From positions 1 through 9,558 of the forward strand of contig DPWT01000024.1 of NCBI GenBank assembly GCA_003527555.1: 9,558 bases of DNA, read 5' to 3'. The notes under the pieces were generated by a model. That model was not told the origin of the DNA and did no database searches. It saw only the letters and a list, made by a program, of their open reading frames with translations. How positions within the stretch are numbered: position 1 is the first letter of the stretch; every line of letters begins with the position of its first letter. A program made the translations under genes and the position numbers. The DNA is from Verrucomicrobiales bacterium (lineage in GTDB: Bacteria; Verrucomicrobiota; Verrucomicrobiia; Verrucomicrobiales; Akkermansiaceae). Below, one piece after another: positions 1-6,082 of the stretch.

Positions 1-346
1 TAGGCACTTTCCACCCACCCACTCCCTCGCATAGAACCAGACCGTGGTTGGCTGCCATATTACGGGCACCATCTAACAGTGTTTTTATATTTAATTCTTT
101 ATTTTCGAACATTCCCGCGACGTAGGGCGCAGATGCAGACCGCATCCAACACGGGTTCACATCATCCAAATCCACCACCCCACCAGATGCACTCTGCAAC
201 GCATAGGCATCCTCCCTGCCACCACAGCAGATTGGCTTATATCCTACCGCATCTACTCCCTCCTCGCGAAGAGCCTTAATAATAAGCGACGACACATAAG
301 TCTTCCCCGCATCGGTATCCGTACCAGTAATAAACAACCCTTCCAT
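1..346 (-). CDS. bioD: Dethiobiotin synthetase BioD, N-terminal part (runs off the window)
   Basis: BioD closes the ureido ring of dethiobiotin from diaminopelargonic acid, CO2 and ATP, the step before biotin synthase; it is a cytosolic P-loop enzyme. The first 115 codons are visible, reading leftward from ATG at 346-344. The product begins MEGLFITGTDTDAGKT, so the modified Walker A loop GTDTDAGKT lies at residues 8-16. A YKP motif puts Lys37 at the position of the catalytic lysine of E. coli BioD, and EGVGGWKVP (107-115) matches the family EGAGG motif. The C-terminal half is outside the window. The gene starts 36 bp after the small membrane-peptide gene on the same strand, so it may be the distal cistron of a dacA operon. 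No clear Shine-Dalgarno sequence precedes the start. No other biotin gene is visible. Family assignment is firm; cotranscription with dacA is inferred. Confidence 0.93.
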   Translation of the reverse strand, partial: MEGLFITGTDTDAGKTYVSSLIIKALREEGVDAVGYKPICCGGREDAYALQSASGGVVDLDDVNPCWMRSASAPYVAGMFENKELNIKTLLDGARNMAANHGLVLCEGVGGWKVP

Positions 347-382
347 ATTTAACAATATATTCGTTATCTTGGCTCTTCAGAA

Positions 383-523
383 CTAGCGCCCCTCCATCAC
401 CCCGGGCTGATTCGCTCCGGACTTCTCATTTTTAACAATTTCGTTAATCAGGAACCAAATCGCTACGGCCGCGATCAACGTCGCTATCTTCGCCGGCAAA
501 TTCCTCTTCAATACTTTCTTCAT
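383..523 (-). CDS. 46-residue single-helix membrane peptide resembling the CdaR/YbbR N-terminus
   Basis: This small gene encodes 46 residues: a basic start (MKKVLKRNLPAKIA), one hydrophobic helix at about residues 12-28 (IATLIAAVAIWFLI), then a polar tail ending GVMEGR. The start is the ATG at 523-521, chosen because a purine-rich Shine-Dalgarno-like GAAGGAAG lies just upstream; an in-frame upstream extension to 580 would lie wholly inside dacA. The pattern Asn-Leu, Lys-Ile, Ala-rich helix, Leu/Ile-Trp-Phe resembles the N-terminal anchor of CdaR (YbbR), the usual partner of CdaA in Firmicutes cdaA-cdaR-glmM operons, but no YbbR domain follows. The gene overlaps the 3' end of dacA by 80 nt in a different frame, which suggests translational coupling. 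Its role as a CdaA-binding remnant is inference from position and anchor similarity; it could be an unrelated membrane peptide. Confidence 0.68.
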   Translation of the reverse strand: MKKVLKRNLPAKIATLIAAVAIWFLINEIVKNEKSGANQPGVMEGR

Positions 524-1283
524 GTCTATCTTCCTTCGGTAAAAATATGTCTTCCATACGCGTACGGAAATTTTCCTCACTGAAATTACGTTCTAGTTTC
601 CCATCAATGCAGATAGAAATTTGTCCTGTCTCCTCACTGATGACCACAGCCACACAATCGGTTTCTTCCGTAATACCAATAGCAGCACGGTGGCGCAACC
701 CAGTACTCCTGTCCTCCAATTCACGCGAACTAACGGGAAACACACATCCAGCACCCGCCACACGCCCCTGAATAATAACCATTCCTCCATCGTGAAGTGT
801 TGTTTTGGGATGAAAAACGGTCAATGCAAATTCGGGGGAAAACAATGCGTCTAACTCCACTCCAGTCTCAAGATGCTCCTTCAACGCAATCGATCGTTCG
901 AACGCAAATAATGCACCAATTCGTTTTTTTGATAACTGGCCAACTGCATTTGAAAAAGTATCCAACAATTCATGCCGCTGTGTTTGTGAAAACGAGAACA
1001 GCTTACTACTTCCGAGACGTGCCAATGCATTACGAAGCTCAGGCTGGAAAATAATAATCAGAGCAATCGCCATCAACGCAAGCACCTTAAACAAAAGCCA
1101 CAATATCACCTGAAGATTCAGCGCCAGCGACACCAAGGAAAGCACCATTAACAGCAACACCAGACCCACAAGAATTCTCGCGCCCCTAGTTTTTCTGAAC
1201 GCACGGTAAACCTGATAGAGACCAACCCATAAGATCAGTATTTCCACGCCAGCTCGCCAATGATCTAAAATAAAAATCACCAT
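444..1283 (-). CDS. dacA: Diadenylate cyclase CdaA/DacA (c-di-AMP synthase), membrane-bound
   Basis: It condenses two ATP into cyclic di-AMP, a second messenger for osmolyte/potassium balance and envelope stress. From ATG at 1283 the product is 279 residues, typical for CdaA. The N-terminal third holds three hydrophobic helices (about residues 12-25, 37-57 and 60-80), followed by the family hallmark FQPELRNALARLG. The cyclase (DAC) domain follows, with LHDGG at about 163-167 and RHRAAIGITEETD starting at about 197; these correspond to the DGA and RHR nucleotide-binding motifs. The usual Ala of DGA is Gly here. The C-terminus is acidic and probably disordered (EESIEEEFAGEDSD). The start is uncertain: a TTG at 1304 extends it by seven residues and a GTG at 1280 is also possible, with no clear ribosome binding site. 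It is divergent from nrnA, and its 3' end contains the start of the 46-residue peptide gene. Confidence 0.94.
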   Translation of the reverse strand: MVIFILDHWRAGVEILILWVGLYQVYRAFRKTRGARILVGLVLLLMVLSLVSLALNLQVILWLLFKVLALMAIALIIIFQPELRNALARLGSSKLFSFSQTQRHELLDTFSNAVGQLSKKRIGALFAFERSIALKEHLETGVELDALFSPEFALTVFHPKTTLHDGGMVIIQGRVAGAGCVFPVSSRELEDRSTGLRHRAAIGITEETDCVAVVISEETGQISICIDGKLERNFSEENFRTRMEDIFLPKEDRHEESIEEEFAGEDSDVDRGRSDLVPD

Positions 1284-1373
1284 CCGCAAACAGCATACGC
1301 ACAATCACAACCAGCTGCAACACAAACTGACTAAGCTAAAGCCAAAGCATCAACCGGAAAACTTGCAAAAATC

Positions 1374-1402
1374 TTGCCCCTCTGCCGGCAACCGTCTATG
1401 AA
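1374..1402 (+). promoter_or_regulatory. Possible sigma-70-type promoter for nrnA
   Basis: In the 146-bp divergent gap between dacA and nrnA, TTGCCC (1374-1379) and TATGAA (1397-1402) each match four of six consensus bases and are separated by 17 bp. Transcription would begin near 1409, giving a short leader of about 20 nt before the nrnA ATG. I saw no equally good pair on the minus strand for dacA. This is a pattern match only. Confidence 0.3.
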
Positions 1403-1429
1403 GCTTGCTCACCCAATCGTTCCATCCGT

Positions 1430-2410
1430 ATGAGTCAAAACGCCACATTTCCCGAGATAGCCCAAGTCATTCATGACCACACATCTTTCATTCTTTTAAG
1501 CCATATTCGCCCAGATGGAGATGCCATCGGCTCTCAAATCGCTCTTGGCCACTCACTCGAAGCAATGGGAAAAATTGTCCATTACATCAATGAAGACGGC
1601 CTGCCTGATAACCTCGCATTTATGCAAGGATCTGAAAAAATTCAGACACCGCCATCGCATCCCGCCGATGCCGAAGTCTGCATTGCCCTCGACTGCGCCA
1701 CCAAACCACGACTCGGCGATAATGCCTTACACGCAGCCTCTTTGGCAAAAACATGGATCAACATCGACCACCATATTTCCAACCCGCGCTACGCAGATCT
1801 TAACCATATCGATGACTCCTCACCCGCCACTGGACAGATCATCTACCACCTAATTACATCCCAAGATTTTCCACTGCCCGATCAAACACGTGATGCCATC
1901 TACGTTGCAGTATCCACCGACACCGGATCATTCCAGTATTCCAATACCACAGCTGCAACATATGAAATGGCAGCCGACCTCGTACGCCACGGACTCGACG
2001 TCGGCACTATCAATGCACAAATCTACGATAGTAATCCATACCGAAAAATCGAACTACTCCGCTCACTGCTCAATACTTTGGAATTAAGCCCCAACGGCAA
2101 GATTGCAGATTGGCAACTACCCAATTCTGTTAAAGAAAAATATAACCTCAAGCCCGAGGACACCGAGGATCAGATCGATCTGATACGCGGTATCGATGGT
2201 GTTATCGTAGCCGCCTTTTTTGAAGAGCTCCCCGATGAAAAAATCCGCGTCTCCCTGCGCGCCAAGGACTCATCTGTAAATGTCTGCGAGATCGCCCAAC
2301 ATTTCGGCGGCGGAGGACATGCCCGCGCTGCAGGAATACGCATGCCGGGACCCATTACATCTGCCAGGGAGATGGTATTGGCAGAAATAAACCAATCGCT
2401 ACCGGCTTAA
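1430..2410 (+). CDS. nrnA: DHH-DHHA1 phosphoesterase of NrnA type (nanoRNase / pAp and pApA phosphatase)
   Basis: NrnA-type enzymes degrade short oligoribonucleotides, 3'-phosphoadenosine 5'-phosphate and, in several species, pApA, the linear product of c-di-AMP hydrolysis. The 326-residue product has the standard layout. The DHH domain carries HIRPDGDAIGS (25-35), LDC with Asp88, IDHHISNP (112-119) and STDTGSF with Asp164, which together form the two-metal (usually Mn2+) site. The DHHA1 domain ends with the substrate-binding GGGGHARAAG (293-302). All expected metal ligands are present. The ATG at 1430 gives the normal family N-terminus, with no obvious Shine-Dalgarno sequence. It lies upstream of truB, as in the widespread rbfA-nrnA-truB order, and divergently from dacA. 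The TAA stop overlaps the left end of the heptad-repeat element. Substrate preference (nanoRNA versus pAp versus pApA) cannot be read from sequence. Confidence 0.93.
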   Translation: MSQNATFPEIAQVIHDHTSFILLSHIRPDGDAIGSQIALGHSLEAMGKIVHYINEDGLPDNLAFMQGSEKIQTPPSHPADAEVCIALDCATKPRLGDNALHAASLAKTWINIDHHISNPRYADLNHIDDSSPATGQIIYHLITSQDFPLPDQTRDAIYVAVSTDTGSFQYSNTTAATYEMAADLVRHGLDVGTINAQIYDSNPYRKIELLRSLLNTLELSPNGKIADWQLPNSVKEKYNLKPEDTEDQIDLIRGIDGVIVAAFFEELPDEKIRVSLRAKDSSVNVCEIAQHFGGGGHARAAGIRMPGPITSAREMVLAEINQSLPA

Positions 2411-2439
2411 TAATGAGTTTTTAGTGTTAAGTGTTGAGT
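2409..2439 (+). repeat. Left heptad-repeat arm of the S23-type element
   Basis: Starts with AATAATGAGT, overlapping the nrnA stop codon. Read on the minus strand, successive 7-nt units from 2439 are about CTCAACA, CTTAACA, CTAAAAA and CTCATTA, keeping CT in register every seven bases. It is in inverted orientation to the right arm at 2715-2743. Confidence 0.65.
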
Positions 2440-2449
2440 TGACTCAGGC

Positions 2450-2692
2450 ATGTCTGAAAACAGAAAGATAGATGGGCGTTCAATCGAATTTTCTATGAGA
2501 ATTATTCGAGTGCGCAGACACCTCGATGCCATCACAAAAATCATCCGCATCCTAGCTAAGCAGCTACTCCGATCCGGCACATCCATCGGAGCCAATGTCC
2601 CCGAAACGTAGGCTACTCACTGCAAGCCCGATTTTATCGCTAAAATGTCTATCGCCATCAGCATCGACAAAACCGCCAAAGAAAACCTCTAA
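2450..2692 (+). pseudogene. Decayed S23 / 23S-rRNA-intervening-sequence four-helix-bundle protein gene
   Basis: From ATG at 2450, with AGG four to two bases upstream as a weak ribosome binding site, the frame reads 53 residues, beginning MSENRKIDGRS and containing QLLRSGTSIGANVPE. It then meets TAG at 2609-2611, and continues in the same frame with KPDFIAKMSIAI until TAA at 2690. The motifs LRSGTSIGANV.E and DFIAKMSIA are hallmarks of the S23 (IVS-encoded, Avd-like) four-helix-bundle family, whose members are usually about 115-120 residues. The TAG falls where relatives commonly have Gln (E-x-Q-A), so a CAG-to-TAG change is likely. The TAA falls in the KEA.ETLYWL region, and LES just after it suggests homology continues to about 2730 before the right repeat arm. 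The C-terminal helix is missing. Small basic S23 proteins are thought to bind nucleic acid; no molecular role is firmly established. It is a pseudogene unless TAG is read through. Confidence 0.8.
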
Positions 2693-2702
2693 CTTGAATC
2701 AC

Positions 2703-3455
2703 ATGCCCAGAAATACTCAACACTCACAACCTAACCCTCTACACAACCAGCCTTGTGGCGTTTTACTCGTCGACAAAGAGCCCGACATGACCTCACACGA
2801 CGCCGTCGCGATCTGCCGCCGACAGCTCAAGTTCAAGAAAATTGGTCACTGCGGGACACTTGATCCAATGGCAACCGGATTACTCATGTTAGTCATCGGA
2901 AAGGCTACCAAAATCCAAGATCTGCTGATGTCTGAGGACAAAGAATACAAAGGCACCATGACCCTAGGCATTACGACTGGATCACAGGATAAAGAAAGTG
3001 ATATCCTCGAGCAAAAAGAGGTACCCGCATTCACAAACAAACAAATCCAAACAGGCTTTGAAAAATACATCGGCGACTTTGAACAAACTCCCCCAATGGT
3101 TTCCGCCATCAAAAAAAATGGCGTCCCTCTTTACAAGCTCGCTCGCAAGGGAATCGAAGTCGAACGTAAACCACGTGCCGTTTTCGTTACCGATTATTCC
3201 ATCGACCAAATCACACTTCCAGAGGTTGATTTTACCGTCAATTGCTCAAAAGGATTTTATGTGCGAACCTACGCCCACGATATCGGCCAAGACCTCGGAT
3301 GCGGAGCCCACCTATCAGCCCTTCGCCGAACGCGCTCCGGCAAGTTCACCGTCGACCGCGCCATGACCGCAAGTAAGCTAAAAACCGCCTCGCCAGACGA
3401 CATTCAAAACGCCATGATCTCCCTCGCAGAAATATCCCTCATGCGCGGCGCTTGA
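2703..3455 (+). CDS. truB: tRNA pseudouridine-55 synthase TruB
   Basis: TruB isomerises U55 in the T-loop of tRNAs to pseudouridine and also acts as a tRNA folding chaperone. From ATG at 2703 the protein has 250 residues. The core begins CGVLLVDKEPDMTSHD (18-33), followed by KKIGHCGTLDPMATGLL with catalytic Asp at residue 54, the TPPMVSAIKKNGVPLYKLAR segment (from about 119) and GFYVRTYAHDIGQDLG (about 184-199), all typical of the family. The C-terminus is short and lacks a large PUA-like extension. The frame is open to an ATG at 2595, but that segment is the out-of-frame reading of the S23 pseudogene, so I reject that start. Even from 2703 the first 17 or so residues (NTQHSQPNPLHNQ) come from the heptad arm and look non-native. 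No Shine-Dalgarno sequence is evident. Confidence 0.92.
   Translation: MPRNTQHSQPNPLHNQPCGVLLVDKEPDMTSHDAVAICRRQLKFKKIGHCGTLDPMATGLLMLVIGKATKIQDLLMSEDKEYKGTMTLGITTGSQDKESDILEQKEVPAFTNKQIQTGFEKYIGDFEQTPPMVSAIKKNGVPLYKLARKGIEVERKPRAVFVTDYSIDQITLPEVDFTVNCSKGFYVRTYAHDIGQDLGCGAHLSALRRTRSGKFTVDRAMTASKLKTASPDDIQNAMISLAEISLMRGA
2715..2743 (+). repeat. Right heptad-repeat arm, overlapping the truB start region
   Basis: Four successive 7-nt units, CTCAACA, CTCACAA, CCTAACC and CTCTACA, occupy 2716-2743. The first ten bases of the arm (2715-2724) are the exact inverted copy of 2430-2439. The arm lies inside the truB reading frame as assigned here. Confidence 0.65.
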
Positions 3456-3468
3456 CCGCCGAAGTCGG

Positions 3469-3545
3469 AATAATGAGTGTTGGGTTGCAAATTTCGAACC
3501 TACTCCTTTTGCACTCAACATTCATAACCTAACACTCAACATTTA
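3469..3545 (+). repeat. Second heptad-repeat element, empty, forming a long inverted repeat between truB and prfA
   Basis: This unit fills almost the whole truB-prfA gap. It opens with AATAATGAGT like the element upstream of truB and ends with 3513-3541, which matches 2715-2743 at 25 of 29 bases. The arms 3474-3487 and 3525-3538 are complementary over 14 positions if two G-U pairs are allowed, enclosing a 37-nt loop. Units in 7-nt register include CTCAACA (3514-3520 and 3535-3541), TTCATAA and CCTAACA. It contains no S23 gene, so it looks like a deleted or cargo-less copy. It could also shape the truB-prfA transcript. No T-run follows the stem, so it is not a standard terminator. Confidence 0.62.
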
Positions 3546-3549
3546 ATCC

Positions 3550-4623
3550 ATGGACTACTCAACGTTAATCTCCCAACGACGCGACCGCTTCGAAGAAGTC
3601 GAACAGCTCATTACCGACCCCGAACTCTTTTCCGACCCCAAACGCGGCAAAGCCGTCATGAGTGAACACTCGCGGCTCAAGGACCTGCTCGCCATGTGGG
3701 GAGAACTCGAGTCAGCAAAGAAAAATCTCGAAGAGAATCGTGAACTCTCCAAGGAAGACGACGAGGAAATCGCCGAGATGGCTGAGATGGAAATCCCCGA
3801 CCTCGAGGCAACCATCGAGAAACTTTCCGAGAGCGTCCAGTATGCCCTACTTCCACGCGATGAGGCAGAGGATCGCGATGCATTGTTAGAAGTGCGCTCA
3901 GGTGCTGGCGGCGACGAAGCTGCCATCTTCGCAGGCGAGGTCATGCGCATGTATCAACGCTATGCTGAGCAACGTAGCTGGAAATACGAAGTCATCGACG
4001 CCATGCCGTCCGAGGCCGGAGGATTTTCCAAAGCTGTGATGAAAATAACAGGTGAGGAGGTATTCCGCTATTTAAAATATGAGTCCGGTGTGCACCGCGT
4101 TCAGCGTGTTCCCGCTACCGAGACCCAAGGCCGTATTCATACCTCCACTTGCACCGTCGCGGTCATGCCCGAGGCGGAGGATGTCGATGTGCAACTAAAA
4201 ATGGAAGAACTAGAAATCAAAGCAACCCGCTCAGGTGGCCCGGGTGGCCAGCACGTCAACACCACCGACTCCGCAGTCCAAATCACCCACCTCCCTACCG
4301 GCATTCAGGTGAAGTGCCAAGACGGTCGCTCCCAAACCCAGAACAAGGAAAAGGCATTGGAAATTATCCGCGCCAAACTCTTCGAGGCCAAGCAACGCGA
4401 ACAAGCGGAAGAATACTCCGCCCAACGCCGCTCATTGATTGGCTCCGGTGATCGATCTGAGAAAATCCGCACCTACAATTTCCCCCAGTCAAGGATCACC
4501 GACCACCGTATCGGCTTCACCACCCACAACATGGATGGCGTATTCGATGGCGACCTATTCGAACTAACAGAAGCTCTACAAAAAGAAGAAATGGCGCAAA
4601 AACTCGAGGATGCCGGGATGTAA
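3550..4623 (+). CDS. prfA: Peptide chain release factor 1
   Basis: RF1 reads UAA and UAG stop codons in the ribosomal A site and triggers peptide release. The product has 357 residues, normal for RF1. It has an N-terminal coiled helical domain rich in Glu/Lys (about 1-95), then EVRSGAGGDEAAIF (114-127), the PAT tripeptide at 188-190 in RVPATETQGRIHTST that recognises stop codons and separates RF1 from RF2 (SPF), and the catalytic GGQ at 232-234 in SGGPGGQHVNTTDSAV. The C-terminus has RTYNFPQSRITDHRIG, as expected. The Gln of GGQ is the usual methylation site of PrmC, which is not encoded here. The ATG at 3550 is the only sensible start and lies four bases after the repeat element; there is no Shine-Dalgarno sequence. 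It may be cotranscribed with truB, although the hairpin lies between them. Confidence 0.97.
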   Translation: MDYSTLISQRRDRFEEVEQLITDPELFSDPKRGKAVMSEHSRLKDLLAMWGELESAKKNLEENRELSKEDDEEIAEMAEMEIPDLEATIEKLSESVQYALLPRDEAEDRDALLEVRSGAGGDEAAIFAGEVMRMYQRYAEQRSWKYEVIDAMPSEAGGFSKAVMKITGEEVFRYLKYESGVHRVQRVPATETQGRIHTSTCTVAVMPEAEDVDVQLKMEELEIKATRSGGPGGQHVNTTDSAVQITHLPTGIQVKCQDGRSQTQNKEKALEIIRAKLFEAKQREQAEEYSAQRRSLIGSGDRSEKIRTYNFPQSRITDHRIGFTTHNMDGVFDGDLFELTEALQKEEMAQKLEDAGM

Positions 4624-4684
4624 CACCGTGACTGCGACCTCTGGTAATTATTGCCACCTACCCTAGAATTATCAGTTTTTCAGG

Positions 4685-6082
4685 ATGCCTCAAACCGCAC
4701 CAAATTTTAATCACGCGTATGCAAAACTGCCTGAGCGCTTTTATGCAAACGCGCAGCCTGCCGATTACCCGCACGCCAAGCTTATCCAAATCAATGATGA
4801 TCTTGCCAGTGAACTAGGATTCGATCTTGACTGGCTACACTCTGAGGCGGGGCTGGCAATGCTTTCTGGACAAATTTTACCGCCAAGTGCCCAGCCTATC
4901 GCACAAGCATACGCAGGCCATCAATTTGGTGGATTTGTCCCCCAGCTCGGCGACGGCCGAGCAATCCTGTTAGGCGAAATGAATGGACATGACATCCAGC
5001 TCAAAGGCGCAGGACTCACAAAATATTCACGCGGTGGAGACGGGAAATCGGCACTCGGCCCAGTGATCCGGGAATATCTTGTGAGCGAAGCGATGCACGC
5101 CCTTGGTGTGCCAACGACACGGGCACTGGCCGCCGTGGCAACCCAAGAGGCCGTCTTCCGCCAGTTTGGCCCCGAACCTGGTGGTATCTTTACACGTGTG
5201 GCGCAGAGTCACGTCCGCGTGGGCACGTTCCAGTATTTTGCCGCCCAACAAGACGCTGAAGCACTGCAAATCCTCACCCACCACTGCACCGATCACCTCT
5301 ACCCAGATGCGCAAAGCCCCCTTGAATTGTTAGAAAACGTCGTGGTTCGTCAAGCTAGGCTCATCGCCCACTGGATGTCACTTGGCTTTATCCACGGCGT
5401 GATGAACACAGATAACTGCTCCATTTCAGGAGATACCATCGACTACGGGCCATGTGCCTTCATGGATACATTTCACCCAAAATGCGTCTTTAGCTCCATC
5501 GACAAGCATGGGCGCTACGCATGGGAAAACCAGGCAAAGATCGCGCACTGGAACCTGACTCGGCTAGCGGAGGCATTGATGCCTGTCATTGATCATGATG
5601 TAGAGAAAGCGGAGGCAAAAACACTCCCTATACTCGCAAAATTCGCTCCGGAATTTAAGTCCAACTATTTGCAGAGATTCCGCTCTAAGCTCGGGCTAGC
5701 AGATTGCCAAGAATCATTCATTGATTCCACACTGAGCCACATGGCAGATACAAAAAAAGACTTCACCGTTTTTTTCAGAAAACTCACCCAGCTCGCCGCC
5801 CATGATGCGGTGGACAGCTACTTCTCAGACGATTGGTTAACAATCTGGCGAGCAGAAGGAAAAGCAGATGTGACGCTAATGCAGGCTAACAACCCCGTGC
5901 TAATCCCTCGAAACCACCAAGTGGAAAAAGCCATCCAGCACGCCAACGACGGAGACTTTTCCGTTTTCCACCGTCTGAATCAGGCATGGAAAAATCCGTT
6001 CACCGAGAAGGCAGATTATAATGATCTGGAGATGCCCCCCACGGATTCCGAGCGCGTGAGGGAAACCTTCTGCGGAACGTGA
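4685..6082 (+). CDS. selO: Protein adenylyltransferase SelO (YdiU/UPF0061 family)
   Basis: SelO is a pseudokinase-fold enzyme that binds ATP upside-down and transfers AMP to Ser, Thr or Tyr of target proteins; bacterial members are tied to redox stress. The product is 465 residues, close to the E. coli protein. Visible motifs are AYAGHQFGGFVPQLGDGRA (75-93), QLKGAGLTKYSRGGDG (105-120) with the nucleotide-binding Lys, REYLVSEAMHALG (129-141), HGVMNTDN (237-244) and DYGPCAFMD (253-261), the last two holding the metal-binding Asn and Asp. The protein ends FCGT; the Cys third from the end occupies the place of selenocysteine in many eukaryotic SelO proteins. The codon is TGC, so no selenocysteine is involved here. 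A 61-bp gap separates it from prfA and no clear terminator was seen, so readthrough is possible. It converges on the HEAT gene. Targets cannot be inferred. Confidence 0.95.
   Translation: MPQTAPNFNHAYAKLPERFYANAQPADYPHAKLIQINDDLASELGFDLDWLHSEAGLAMLSGQILPPSAQPIAQAYAGHQFGGFVPQLGDGRAILLGEMNGHDIQLKGAGLTKYSRGGDGKSALGPVIREYLVSEAMHALGVPTTRALAAVATQEAVFRQFGPEPGGIFTRVAQSHVRVGTFQYFAAQQDAEALQILTHHCTDHLYPDAQSPLELLENVVVRQARLIAHWMSLGFIHGVMNTDNCSISGDTIDYGPCAFMDTFHPKCVFSSIDKHGRYAWENQAKIAHWNLTRLAEALMPVIDHDVEKAEAKTLPILAKFAPEFKSNYLQRFRSKLGLADCQESFIDSTLSHMADTKKDFTVFFRKLTQLAAHDAVDSYFSDDWLTIWRAEGKADVTLMQANNPVLIPRNHQVEKAIQHANDGDFSVFHRLNQAWKNPFTEKADYNDLEMPPTDSERVRETFCGT

Larger units (their letters stand above)
2409..2743 (+). 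mobile_element. Candidate element: inverted heptad-repeat arms around a decayed S23 four-helix-bundle gene
   Basis: A 335-bp unit separates nrnA and truB, which are commonly close neighbours. Both ends consist of degenerate 7-nt units, related to CTCAACA on one strand at the right and in the opposite orientation at the left. AGTGTTGAGT (2430-2439) and ACTCAACACT (2715-2724) are perfect inverted 10-mers. Between the arms lies a broken gene for an S23/four-helix-bundle protein. The ends recur without the gene between truB and prfA: AATAATGAGT begins both copies (2409-2418 and 3469-3478), and 25 of 29 bases match between 2715-2743 and 3513-3541. No transposase, target duplication or self-splicing core was seen. 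Exact boundaries and mobility are inferred. Confidence 0.55.

Noticed and set aside
79..279. Plus-strand open frame rich in His and Pro
   Set aside because: It is the antisense shadow of bioD, whose Walker A and EGVGG motifs show the true coding strand.
524..580. Longer start for the small CdaR-like peptide
   Set aside because: The extra residues lie wholly inside dacA coding sequence, while the ATG at 523 has a good purine-rich ribosome binding site and gives a sensible basic N-terminus.
2595..2702. Upstream in-frame ATG giving TruB a 36-residue N-terminal extension
   Set aside because: This stretch is the out-of-frame reading of the S23 pseudogene and has no similarity to TruB; the start at 2703 is preferred.
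4642..4656. Imperfect palindrome TGGTAATTATTGCCA between prfA and selO
   Set aside because: The stem has one G-U pair and a three-base loop, no T-run follows directly, and nothing else supports a terminator or operator.
5400..6082. Selenocysteine in SelO
   Set aside because: The Cys equivalent near the C-terminus is encoded by TGC, and the only TGA is the true stop after the canonical FCGT ending.
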